Below, one piece after another: positions 24,616 through 32,317 of a DNA stretch of 34,258 bases; the first letter of the stretch is position 1, and each line of letters starts with the position of its first letter. The position numbers and the translations under genes are program-made. The notes below the pieces were generated by a model. That model worked only from the letters and a program-made list of their open reading frames with translations. It was not told the origin of the DNA and did no database searches. This stretch comes from Chitinophagaceae bacterium UBA2791. GTDB lineage: Bacteria > Bacteroidota > Bacteroidia > Chitinophagales > Chitinophagaceae. The stretch spans positions 178,669-212,926 of the forward strand of contig DEHV01000047.1 of assembly GCA_002352105.1 (NCBI GenBank), read 5' to 3'.

Positions 24616-24848
24616 TACCGATTACCCCGAAGAAGCAAGGAATTGCAATAAGACAGGCCGGCCGGCTGATGAGAGAAAAATTTCAGAGGGGCAAGAAAAA
24701 TGGAATGATGCCGGCTGAACTAGCAGGCGGAGTAATAAAATAAATACCGGAGTCGCTTGATGAGCGCGAAGAAAAATGATCGGGATTATTGTAGTAATTG
24801 TCTCTTGAATATTTATTATTATTTTTTTAGCCAAGAGGAACTCCCATA

Positions 24849-24892
24849 AAATTTTTCATTCATCCTTTGTGTATTTTATGAATGAAAAATTT
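24849..24892. repeat. Perfect 15-bp inverted repeat at a candidate start codon
   Basis: AAATTTTTCATTCAT (24849-24863) and ATGAATGAAAAATTT (24878-24892) are exact reverse complements with a 14-base spacer. The right arm begins with the ATG at 24878, one of two candidate starts of the next gene. In RNA this would be a stable 15-bp stem burying that codon. Confidence 0.7.
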
Positions 24893-25435
24893 CATGTACG
24901 TTTGGGTATGAATACAGATTTCCAGCAACATATTCCCGCAGACCTGCATCCAAAGTCAAGGGTGTGGATATACCAGAGCAGCAGGATGTTTTCCATTCAT
25001 GAGGCCCTGCAGATAGAAGACCTGTTAAAGGAATTTATCGGGCGGTGGAATGCGCATGGAAGCGCGGTAAAAGGATATGGCAACCTGTTTTTCGGGCAAT
25101 TTATCGTATTGATCGCCGACGAGTCGCATACCGGCGTCAGCGGCTGCAGCATCGATAGTTCAGTGAGGTTTATTAAAGATATCGAACAGCTCTTCCAGGT
25201 TCAGCTGTTTGACCGTCAACTCCTGGCTTTCATCATTAAAGAAAGGGTTCAGCTGATACCTCTATCGCAGCTGGATTATGCGCTTCAGCATCATTTCATC
25301 GATGCCGATACCCTTTATTTTAACAATACCGTGCAGCATCTTGACCAGCTACTGGAAAACTGGTTGATACCGGTAAAAAAGAGCTGGTTGAAGCAAAGGC
25401 TTTCCTTTTCCGCCGATCAGGCAACGGAGCTGTGA
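24878..25435 (+). CDS. Conserved Bacteroidota protein often mislabelled 'ABC transporter ATPase'
   Basis: About 185 residues with the conserved block SRVWIYQSSRMFSIHEALQIEDLL, then RWNAHG, then FIVLIADESHTGVSGCSIDSSVRFIKDIE. I recognise this as the small protein that regularly follows the HdrC/HdrB-like pair in Bacteroidota. Databases often call it an ABC transporter ATPase, but there is no Walker A, signature or Walker B motif, so that label is wrong. No signal peptide or membrane helix is seen. The single Cys in SGCSIDSS is a candidate functional residue. The start may instead be the ATG at 24908, since 24878 lies inside a perfect hairpin arm. Its 3' end overlaps the next gene by 19 bp, tail to tail. 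Confidence 0.8.
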   Translation: MNEKFHVRLGMNTDFQQHIPADLHPKSRVWIYQSSRMFSIHEALQIEDLLKEFIGRWNAHGSAVKGYGNLFFGQFIVLIADESHTGVSGCSIDSSVRFIKDIEQLFQVQLFDRQLLAFIIKERVQLIPLSQLDYALQHHFIDADTLYFNNTVQHLDQLLENWLIPVKKSWLKQRLSFSADQATEL

Positions 25436-25857
25436 AGCGCAGAGCGTTTTTTAACTGCTGATTTAGGAACAATGGATACCTGGCTGAACCGGATAGCCGT
25501 CCACACATGATCAAGCGAAACCTCCGTAATGGTTTCATACCCCTCATTCCGTATACAATCCCAGCTGCAGGTTTTATAGAGATCCGTAGCTATTTTAGAG
25601 GTGACCTTGGGATAGGCCACCCAAAGAACGCTGTTGTCGCACAAGGCGGGAAGCACTTCCCGGAGAATACCCTTCAATTGGGTCTCGTTAATCGCAAACA
25701 CGAGTGCAAAATCTATTTTCCTGGTTTTTAATAAGGGGGTAACATTTTTGGCGAATGTAAGCTTCAAAAACTGTTTTTCTATTGAGGAAGGAAGGCCTTG
25801 AATAAGGATGTTCTTTTCTTCATTATACTGAAGCTTTTCCAACAAATTCTGCACCAT
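25417..25857 (-). CDS. DUF3052-like small protein
   Basis: A 146-residue soluble protein. An alternating strand-helix pattern (NILIQGLPSSIE, IDFALVFAINETQLKGILREVLPAL, NSVLWVAYPKVTSKIATDLYKTCSWDCI) suggests a Rossmann-like or degenerate methyltransferase-like fold. The late motif LWVAYPK resembles the WPK-type segment of DUF3052 proteins. No SAM-binding glycine loop is evident. The ATG at 25857 follows an AT-rich leader. The last 19 bases overlap the preceding gene in antisense. The family match is tentative and no function is proposed. Confidence 0.65.
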   Translation of the reverse strand: MVQNLLEKLQYNEEKNILIQGLPSSIEKQFLKLTFAKNVTPLLKTRKIDFALVFAINETQLKGILREVLPALCDNSVLWVAYPKVTSKIATDLYKTCSWDCIRNEGYETITEVSLDHVWTAIRFSQVSIVPKSAVKKRSALHSSVA

Positions 25858-25949
25858 GCATTAAATTTTAATTAGCAAAAAACAATCGTGGGAATGCAAA
25901 ATTAAAAAATTACGGGCGGAGCGTAAAATTAAAATTGATTAAATAGCAA

Positions 25950-25978
25950 TGCCTGCTGGCGTATACACCAGACAGGCA
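25950..25978 (-). terminator. Hairpin terminator downstream of the M48 gene
   Basis: TGCCTG-CTGG pairs with CCAG-CAGGCA around an eight-base loop, with one bulged A. It lies 18 bases past the M48 stop codon on the minus strand and is followed by an AT-rich stretch rather than a pure T run. Confidence 0.6.
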
Positions 25979-25996
25979 ATTAAAATTTAATTGTAA

Positions 25997-26821
25997 TTAT
26001 TTTGAACTCTGCAATGGTTTATAATACTTTAGAGCCTCTGGCATAAGATCTTGCAGCTTTTGGATCCTGGTATCTTCCGAGGGGTGGGTGCTTAAAAATT
26101 CCGGGGGGCTCTGTCCCTGGCTCATCTGTTTCATCCTCTCCCACAGCGGTACGGCTTCCTGGGGGTTATACCCGGCCAGGGCGGTGAATATTAACCCATA
26201 GCGGTCGGCTTCCAGTTCCTGTTTCCGGGAATTCGGCAGCAATACGCCCACCTGTGCGCCTGGTCCGTATACATTGTTAAAAATCGCGCTGACCTTGGGA
26301 TTCCCGGATGTCAGTACTCCGCCCACGGCCCCGATCCCCTGCGCCAGCATAGCCTGGCTCATCCGTTCATTTCCGTGATGCGCAAGGGCATGGGTGATCT
26401 CATGGCCCAATACAACGGCCAGGGCGGCCTCATTCTGAGTGACGGGCAACAGCCCTGAATACACCACTATCTTACCCCCTGGCATTGCCCAGGCGTTCAC
26501 TTCCCTGGAATCAACCAGGTTGTACTCCCATTTATATCCCTCCAATTCCTTACCCAGCCCTTTTCCGGAATAATATTCATTAATGGCCGCGGTCAGCCGC
26601 TGCCCCACCCGTCTAACCATTTCAGCGTCCTTGCTGGCATTGGCGCTAACCACTTTGTTTTCGTTGAGGAACTGCCTGTATTCGGTGGCTGCCATGGTCT
26701 GCAGCTCCGTTTCGGACAATAACGCTAACTGGCTTCTACCGGTTATGGCATTCTGGCTGCAAGCGGCGGCCATCATGCTGAAAGCGGCTATTATCCCTAT
26801 CTTTTTCACGCTAGGTTTCAT
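25997..26821 (-). CDS. M48 family metallopeptidase, probable lipoprotein
   Basis: A zinc endopeptidase of the Oma1/LoiP/BepA-like M48 group, expected in the periplasm for envelope protein quality control. It has 274 residues. The leader ends AAAC with the likely lipidated C21. The active site HEITH has ligands H140 and H144 and catalytic E141. The third zinc ligand is E202 in QELEAD. WAMPGGKIVVYSGLL before the zinc helix is typical of the group. No TPR domain follows, unlike BepA. It is monocistronic, ended by a hairpin terminator, and separated from plsY by about 205 bp of AT-rich sequence with no feature I can name. Confidence 0.92.
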   Translation of the reverse strand: MKPSVKKIGIIAAFSMMAAACSQNAITGRSQLALLSETELQTMAATEYRQFLNENKVVSANASKDAEMVRRVGQRLTAAINEYYSGKGLGKELEGYKWEYNLVDSREVNAWAMPGGKIVVYSGLLPVTQNEAALAVVLGHEITHALAHHGNERMSQAMLAQGIGAVGGVLTSGNPKVSAIFNNVYGPGAQVGVLLPNSRKQELEADRYGLIFTALAGYNPQEAVPLWERMKQMSQGQSPPEFLSTHPSEDTRIQKLQDLMPEALKYYKPLQSSK

Positions 26822-27026
26822 GACTTAAGATTAAAACGTTGATTAATGCTCAAAAGCCTGTTAATATTGGAATGATTCAATAACTAAACCAACGCAATAA
26901 TAATAAAGAAATTAAAATATAACCGTATGAAGGAAATAAATTTAAAAGGTTTAACAGGCTTATGATAAAGTCCCGCCGGCTATCGCGAAGGGAAATGAAC
27001 GGCAGGTAAATACGGCCCGGGGCTAT

Positions 27027-27683
27027 TTATTTGGCATTTTTGCGACGTTCCTTTCTCCTGTCCCGGTGCTTTAAAATAGGCGCCCTGCTTTCATTCCCCT
27101 TGAGGAGACGGGTGATATTCTTCTGGTGGGTAAGAATGACCAAAAGCGTGACGGCTATGGCGAAAGCCCTGTAAAGCGGCTCCTGTTCATTAAAAATAAA
27201 AAGAATAAGCACTGCGAAAGAAATACTGGCCAGTATTGAGCTCAACGACACAAAACGGGTGAGATAGAGCACCAACAGGAAAACGCCAACGCAGCAGATG
27301 GCTACCAGCGGTTGAATGGCGATGATCATGCCAAACAGGGTGGCCACGCCCTTGCCTCCCCGGAAATCGGCCCAGATGGGAAAGATATGACCCAACACTG
27401 CGGCGAGCCCCAGTCCGACCATGAAATTGGTCCGATCCCATTCACTGGTAAGATAGTAGGGAAGCAGAACATACAAACTGGTTGCCGCGACGCCTTTCAG
27501 GATATCAACGATCATTACCACGGTTCCCCATTTAGAACCCAGTATTCTGAATGCATTGGTTGCGCCGGCGTTACCGCTGCCATATTCGCGAATATCAATA
27601 CCGAAAAAAAGCCTGCTGATCAGAATCGCTGTTGGAATAGAGCCTATACAATAAGCTATTACAATTAGTAATAGTTCTTTCAT
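27027..27683 (-). CDS. plsY: Glycerol-3-phosphate acyltransferase PlsY
   Basis: Inner-membrane enzyme that moves the acyl group from acyl-phosphate to glycerol 3-phosphate, the first step of phospholipid synthesis. The 218-residue protein has about five helices and the three PlsY motifs: the N-terminal GSIPTA (14-19), the acyl-phosphate/glycerol-phosphate loop GSGNAGATN (35-43), and FRGGKGVAT (108-116). A strongly basic tail (RDRRKERRKNAK) ends the protein and probably faces the cytoplasm. It sits alone behind its own -7 box, with prmA 90 bp upstream in the same direction. Confidence 0.94.
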   Translation of the reverse strand: MKELLLIVIAYCIGSIPTAILISRLFFGIDIREYGSGNAGATNAFRILGSKWGTVVMIVDILKGVAATSLYVLLPYYLTSEWDRTNFMVGLGLAAVLGHIFPIWADFRGGKGVATLFGMIIAIQPLVAICCVGVFLLVLYLTRFVSLSSILASISFAVLILFIFNEQEPLYRAFAIAVTLLVILTHQKNITRLLKGNESRAPILKHRDRRKERRKNAK

Positions 27684-27709
27684 CGAATAGTTAACTGTTG
27701 GTTAGTGTT

Positions 27710-27717
27710 CAAAAATA
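27710..27717 (-). promoter_or_regulatory. -7 box for plsY
   Basis: The minus strand reads TATTTTTG, an exact TAnnTTTG match 26 bases before the plsY ATG. It lies in the prmA-plsY gap, so plsY need not depend on read-through. Confidence 0.5.
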
Positions 27718-27773
27718 CAAAAAAACGGGCATCTCTTTACCAGGGTGGGAATAAAATTAACGACTGATATTGA

Positions 27774-28595
27774 TCATATCATCTTTCGTTTTAATACCAA
27801 CGCGATCCAGTTGTCTTTTTGTCCGGTATGAACGATGGTCAAATGCACGGTTGAGGCTTTATCTGCTATTTCTTTTTTATCCTCCTCCAGGAGGCCGCTA
27901 ATCAGCAGAACGCCATTTTCCTCCAAATGTTGTTCCATAGCGGCCATTTCAGCAAGGATCACATTTTTGTTGATATTCGCCAGGATAATATCATAGGTTT
28001 CGTCCGGCGGCGGCGCGCTTCTTTCCATTACCTGTATGCGCCGGCAGCGATTGGCCCCTATATTTTCTTTTGCATTGTCAATGCTCCAGTTGTCGTTGTC
28101 TATTGCCGTTATGGAGGAGGCGCCGAGCTTTTCCGCCAGTATGGCTAAAACCCCTGTTCCTGTTCCAAAATCGAGAACGGCGCAATTGGTAAACCGGATA
28201 TCCTTCATCAGCCGGATCATCAGGTAAGTGGTGGCATGGTGTCCGGTGCCGAAACTCATTTTAGGCGTGATGATGATCTCATGAGCAACGGAAGATACCG
28301 GCGGATGAAAGGAGGCGCGGATAGCGCAATAGTCGTCCACTACAACAGGCGGGAAACTCCTCTCCCATTCCTCATTCCAGTTTTTTTGCTCAATGATCTT
28401 AACAGCGTAGGGAAGCTGATCGCTCACGGTTTCCTTAAAAACCGACTCGTTGAAATCTGATAAGGGAATGCAGGCAACCAGTTCTTTGCCATTTTCTTCA
28501 AAGCCCGTAAAGCCTATGTTGGCCAAGAGGGCAACCAGGATCTCTCTTTGTTCGGGGAGCGTCTGTTGAAAACTGATCTGAACATATTGCTCCAT
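27774..28595 (-). CDS. prmA: Ribosomal protein L11 methyltransferase
   Basis: SAM-dependent enzyme that methylates lysines and the N-terminus of ribosomal protein L11. The 273-residue protein has an N-terminal substrate-recognition domain (1-65), the linker segment KNWNEEWERSFPP, the conserved PKMSFGTGHHATT (111-123), the SAM loop LDFGTGTGVL (141-150), AIDNDNWSIDNAKEN, and the catalytic-region ILANINKNVI. It starts 43 bp after the pnp stop codon in the same direction and may be transcribed with it, although a strong hairpin fills that gap. Confidence 0.92.
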   Translation of the reverse strand: MEQYVQISFQQTLPEQREILVALLANIGFTGFEENGKELVACIPLSDFNESVFKETVSDQLPYAVKIIEQKNWNEEWERSFPPVVVDDYCAIRASFHPPVSSVAHEIIITPKMSFGTGHHATTYLMIRLMKDIRFTNCAVLDFGTGTGVLAILAEKLGASSITAIDNDNWSIDNAKENIGANRCRRIQVMERSAPPPDETYDIILANINKNVILAEMAAMEQHLEENGVLLISGLLEEDKKEIADKASTVHLTIVHTGQKDNWIALVLKRKMI

Positions 28596-28596
28596 G

Positions 28597-28635
28597 ATAA
28601 AGGAGTTTAGCCGACGCTTGTCAAGCGTCCTTTAT
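28597..28635 (-). promoter_or_regulatory. Nested hairpin between pnp and prmA
   Basis: GACGCTTG and CAAGCGTC (28613-28629) form an 8-bp palindrome with a one-base centre. ATAAAGGA (28597-28604) is the exact reverse complement of TCCTTTAT (28628-28635), so an outer stem overlapping the inner one is possible. The outer arm ends right before the prmA ATG. Termination, processing or control of prmA translation are all possible. Confidence 0.4.
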
Positions 28636-28638
28636 GGA

Positions 28639-30795
28639 TCAGGAGGCGGCGTTGTTACCGTTCTGCGGCTTGTTCATTTCCGGTTTAGGCATCAGCGCTT
28701 TTCGGCTTAATTTAAATTTGCCTGTTTTGGCGTCTAATCCGATCAGCTTGACCTTTACCTTATCGCCTTCGCTCAACACGCCGTCCATGCTTTCCAGCCG
28801 TTTCCAGGATACTTCGCTGATGTGCAGCAATCCTTGTTTTCCGGGCATGAATTCAACGAACGCGCCGTAAGGCATTACCGATTTAACAGTAGATTCATAG
28901 GTCTCTCCCACTTCAGGCATGGCCACAATTCCTTTGATCCAGGACAAGGCTTTTTCAAGCCCTTCCTTAGCCGGCGAGAAAATACTCACCTCGCCCTGGC
29001 TGCCGACCTCTTCAATATTAATGGTAGCGCCGGTTTCTCTCTGGATCTCCTGGATGATCTTTCCGCCGGGCCCTATTACCGCGCCGATAAATTCTTTGTC
29101 AATAAAGATCTTCACCATCCTGGGCGCATGAGGTTTAACGTCCTCGCGGGCGGCAGAGACACAATTATACATGGCATCCAGGATATGAAGCCTGCCCTTT
29201 CTGGCCTGCTCAAGCGCCTGCCTCATGGTCTCCATGCTCAATCCGTCTACCTTGATATCCATCTGGACGCCGCAAATGCCTTCGCGGGTTCCCGTTACCT
29301 TAAAGTCCATATCCCCGAGATGGTCTTCGTCGCCAAGGATATCTGTAAGTATAGCATTTTTATTGTCCGAAGGACGGGTGATCAGGCCCATGGCCACCCC
29401 GCTTACATGTTTGGGGATAGGCACGCCTGCATCCATCAGGGCCAGCGACCCCGCGCAAACCGTAGCCATCGAAGAAGACCCGTTGGATTCCAGGATATCG
29501 CTTACCACCCGTACGGTATACGGATAATCGCTTCCAGGCATCATCTGTTTCAGGGAGCGCATGGCTAAAGCGCCATGGCCTACTTCCCGGCGTCCAGGGC
29601 CCCTCATCATCTTTACTTCGCCTGTGGAAAACGGAGGGAAATTATAATGTAAAATGAACTTGGTGTAGTCTGACTTCGCTGCGCTTTCCACCAACAATTC
29701 ATCTAAAGGAGTGCCTAAAGTAACTGTTGTAAGTGATTGAGTTTCACCTCTTGTAAATAATGCTGATCCGTGAGGAGTCGGTAATGGATCTATCTCCATG
29801 GCAAGGGGACGGACCTCGTCCAGCTTGCGGCCGTCGAGGCGCACCTGATCATCCAGGATCATGTTGCGGACCACTTCCCATTTAAGGTCTTCAAAGTATT
29901 TTTTTACCAGTTTTTTATCTTCCGGAAGCGCTTCCTCGCCTAACGAAGCGACCAACTCTTCCTTCAGCGCATCATAAGCCGCAGATCTTTCGGCCTTGGC
30001 GCTTCCCGAACGCGATATTTGGTAGATCTTATCTTTTGCCGCGTTATTGACCATCTGCTGAAGCTCTTCCTTATGGAGGGGCTTTTTATAGTCTCTTTTT
30101 TCCTTTATTCCCACCTTATCGCGGAGCTCTTCCTGGGCTTTGATCTGTTTTCGTATGGCAGTATGCGCCAGTTCGAGCGCTTCTACCAACTCTTCCTCGC
30201 TGCATTCTTTTGCCTGGCCTTCTACCATCATGAGGTTTTTCTCTGTGGCGGCTACGATAAAATCAAGCGTGGTTTCTGTTAACTGGCTCCTGGTGGGGTT
30301 AATGATAAACCCGCCATTGAGTTTGGCAATTCTTACTTCGGAGATGATCTCCTTGATGGGAATATCCGAAACGGCCAGAGCGGCAGAGGCGGCCAGGCAG
30401 GCCAGCGAATCGGGCATTATTTCGGCATCGCTGGAAACCAGGGTAACCAGCACCTGCACGTCGCATAAATAATCTTCGGGAAACAGGGGCCTCAACGCGC
30501 GGTCGATCAGCCGGCTGGTCAGTATTTCGTAATCATTAAGCCTTGCCTCGCGTTTGAAAAAAGATCCCGGGATCCTTCCCGCGGAAGCAAATTTCTCGGT
30601 GTAGTCCACGGACAGCGGGAAAAAATCCTGCCCTTCCTTTGGTTCTTTATTGGCTACTACGGTGGCCAGGATGATACAGTTTCCCTGGCGTACGGTAACG
30701 GCGCCGTCCGCTTGCCGGGCGAGCTTTCCGGTTTCAATGGTCGCTATGCGTCCGTCTCCTATATCAAAAGTTGCGCTAATTGGCTGAGAAAGCAT
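28639..30795 (-). CDS. pnp: Polyribonucleotide nucleotidyltransferase (PNPase)
   Basis: Phosphorolytic 3'-5' exoribonuclease of the RNA degradation machinery. At 718 residues it is full length. Two RNase PH cores (about 1-230 and 320-550) flank an alpha-helical domain. The second core shows ILHYNFPPFSTGE, RREVGHGALA and DILGDEDHLGDMDFKVTGT. The KH domain (about 555-615) has the GPGGKII loop, and an S1 domain (about 622-692) begins at GETYESTVKSVMPYGAFVEF. It follows rpsO by 109 bp in the same direction, the classic rpsO-pnp arrangement, with a strong hairpin between them. Confidence 0.97.
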   Translation of the reverse strand: MLSQPISATFDIGDGRIATIETGKLARQADGAVTVRQGNCIILATVVANKEPKEGQDFFPLSVDYTEKFASAGRIPGSFFKREARLNDYEILTSRLIDRALRPLFPEDYLCDVQVLVTLVSSDAEIMPDSLACLAASAALAVSDIPIKEIISEVRIAKLNGGFIINPTRSQLTETTLDFIVAATEKNLMMVEGQAKECSEEELVEALELAHTAIRKQIKAQEELRDKVGIKEKRDYKKPLHKEELQQMVNNAAKDKIYQISRSGSAKAERSAAYDALKEELVASLGEEALPEDKKLVKKYFEDLKWEVVRNMILDDQVRLDGRKLDEVRPLAMEIDPLPTPHGSALFTRGETQSLTTVTLGTPLDELLVESAAKSDYTKFILHYNFPPFSTGEVKMMRGPGRREVGHGALAMRSLKQMMPGSDYPYTVRVVSDILESNGSSSMATVCAGSLALMDAGVPIPKHVSGVAMGLITRPSDNKNAILTDILGDEDHLGDMDFKVTGTREGICGVQMDIKVDGLSMETMRQALEQARKGRLHILDAMYNCVSAAREDVKPHAPRMVKIFIDKEFIGAVIGPGGKIIQEIQRETGATINIEEVGSQGEVSIFSPAKEGLEKALSWIKGIVAMPEVGETYESTVKSVMPYGAFVEFMPGKQGLLHISEVSWKRLESMDGVLSEGDKVKVKLIGLDAKTGKFKLSRKALMPKPEMNKPQNGNNAAS

Positions 30796-30848
30796 ATACT
30801 AAAATTAATTTGTAGATTAAAGCTTGAGGAACATTCAAATCAAAACGA

Positions 30849-30880
30849 CTATTCCCAACCGGATATGCAGTTGGGAATAG
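30849..30880 (-). terminator. rpsO-pnp intergenic terminator or processing hairpin
   Basis: CTATTCCCAAC (30849-30859) and GTTGGGAATAG (30870-30880) make a perfect 11-bp stem with a ten-base loop. On the minus strand it follows the rpsO stop by about 25 bases and is trailed by TCGTTTTGATTT. In enterobacteria the same gap holds a leaky terminator and RNase III sites that control pnp. Confidence 0.75.
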
Positions 30881-30904
30881 GCGTTTTGTTATACATAAAA
30901 TAAC

Positions 30905-31177
30905 TTACTTTCTTAATCCAAGTTTTTCAATCAGCGCGCGATAGCCCTGAAGGTCGCGCTTGCTGAGGTAGGTCAGTAAACTCTTACGCTGCCCAACTAA
31001 TTTCATTAACCCCAGATGAGTAGAGAAATCTTTTTTATTTTTCTGCAGGTGTGATGATATATTGGTAATCCGTTCGGTTAATAAAGCAATCTGGCCTTCT
31101 ATTGACCCGGTATTCCTGGCATTACCCCCAAATTCTGTGAAAATGGATGAAACCTTTTCTTTTGTTAAATACGACAT
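30905..31177 (-). CDS. rpsO: Ribosomal protein S15
   Basis: Primary 16S rRNA-binding protein of the small subunit platform. The 90-residue protein matches the family length. The S15 signature runs from TGSIEGQIALLTERITNISSHL through FSTHLGLMKLVGQRKSLLTYL, ending YRALIEKLGLRK. It lies behind a strong -7 box and upstream of pnp. S15 represses its own translation in several bacteria. I see no obvious pseudoknot in the short leader. Confidence 0.97.
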   Translation of the reverse strand: MSYLTKEKVSSIFTEFGGNARNTGSIEGQIALLTERITNISSHLQKNKKDFSTHLGLMKLVGQRKSLLTYLSKRDLQGYRALIEKLGLRK

Positions 31178-31214
31178 CTAGTTTATTTTAAAAACATCTG
31201 AATATATAAGTCGG

Positions 31215-31222
31215 CAAAGGTA
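31215..31222 (-). promoter_or_regulatory. Promoter -7 box for rpsO
   Basis: The minus strand reads TACCTTTG, an exact TAnnTTTG match 37 bases before the ATG. A TTTA about 18 bases further upstream is a fair -33 element. Confidence 0.6.
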
Positions 31223-31292
31223 AACAATAATTTGACATCTAAACTTATAGATAGGTGATTTTTTTTCTATTCTTTGCGCTTAATATTGCTGT

Positions 31293-32300
31293 ATGTCATA
31301 TCGTTTTGCTCTTATCGGCTGCGGGAGGATCGCCGCCCGCCATGCCGAACATATCCGGTCGCAGGGGCGATTGGTTGCTGTTTGCGACGTGCTGCCCGAA
31401 CGGGCGGCATTATTCGGGCGGCAGTTCGGCGCTGTTGCTTATACCAGTTTTCAGGATCTTCTGAAAAAGGAAGAAATAGACATTGTAACCGTTTGTACGC
31501 CGAACGGCTGCCATGCCGGGCAGGCCATACAATCGCTGCGATCCGGCCGCCATGTGCTCTGTGAAAAACCAATGTCCATTTCTGTGCGGGACGGGTTACA
31601 GATGATAGACGCCGCTTCCGGCTCCGGCAAAAAGCTTTTTGTGGTGAAACAAAACCGTTACAACCCGCCTGTACAGGAAGCAAGAAAATTATTGCTTGCC
31701 GGTAAATTGGGTAAGATATTAAGCTTTCAGATAAACTGCTTCTGGAATCGTACAGAAGCTTATTACAAGGATAGCTGGAGGGGGACGAAGAACATGGACG
31801 GAGGCATTTTATTTACCCAGTTCAGCCATTTTACCGATCTGCTGTATTGGTTCCTGGGTGATATAAAAGAAGTTTCTGGTTTTCGGGCCAACTATCTGCA
31901 TCGGGACTGCATAGAGTTTGAAGACACCGGAACCGCTAATATTGTTATGCATAATGGCGCTATCGGCAACATCCATTATACCATCAACAGCCATAAACAA
32001 AACATGGAAGGTTCGTTTACGTTTTTTGGAGAAAGGGGAACCTTAAAGATCGGTGGTCAATACCTTAATGAAATTGACTATTTTTCGGTGGAGAATGAAG
32101 AAAGACCGGTCCTGGAAAGTGGAAAACCTGCTAATCAGTATGGCCATTATCAAGGCAGCATGAGTAATCATCATATTGTTTATCAAGAACTTATCAAAAG
32201 CCTGGACGATCCTGACCACCAGTTTATGGAAGCTGCTGAAGCGTTAAAATCTATTGAGATCATCGAAAAGATCTATTCAGCTTCTCCTTTTGTGCTATAG
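31293..32300 (+). CDS. WlbA/WbpB-like sugar-nucleotide dehydrogenase (Gfo/Idh/MocA)
   Basis: Predicted NAD-dependent 3-dehydrogenase acting on a UDP-sugar acid such as UDP-GlcNAcA in surface-polysaccharide synthesis. The 335-residue protein has the nucleotide loop GCGRIA (9-14), the catalytic CEKP (K92), KQNRYNPPV (119-127), and the substrate segment FWNRTEAYYKDSWRGTKNMDGGILFTQFSHFTDLL, which closely follows the WbpB/WlbA pattern. Two glycosyltransferase genes follow in the same direction with 17 bp and then an overlap. Partner genes such as an aminotransferase and acetyltransferase would be expected beyond the window. The exact substrate is inferred. Confidence 0.85.
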   Translation: MSYRFALIGCGRIAARHAEHIRSQGRLVAVCDVLPERAALFGRQFGAVAYTSFQDLLKKEEIDIVTVCTPNGCHAGQAIQSLRSGRHVLCEKPMSISVRDGLQMIDAASGSGKKLFVVKQNRYNPPVQEARKLLLAGKLGKILSFQINCFWNRTEAYYKDSWRGTKNMDGGILFTQFSHFTDLLYWFLGDIKEVSGFRANYLHRDCIEFEDTGTANIVMHNGAIGNIHYTINSHKQNMEGSFTFFGERGTLKIGGQYLNEIDYFSVENEERPVLESGKPANQYGHYQGSMSNHHIVYQELIKSLDDPDHQFMEAAEALKSIEIIEKIYSASPFVL

Positions 32301-32317
32301 CCCGAACGACCTTAGTC

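Noticed and set aside
24622..24834. 70-codon minus-strand frame with hydrophobic residues after the CCG gene
   Set aside because: Its hydrophobicity follows from AT-rich intergenic sequence. There is no recognisable domain, promoter or conserved context.
24897..24904. TACGTTTG as promoter of the gene starting at 24878 or 24908
   Set aside because: It matches TAnnTTTG but would start transcription at or after the candidate start codons.
24878..25435. Label of ABC transporter ATPase for this protein
   Set aside because: No Walker A, signature or Walker B sequence is present.
27312..27668. 118-codon plus-strand frame opposite plsY
   Set aside because: Complement of a strongly supported gene, with no motif of its own.
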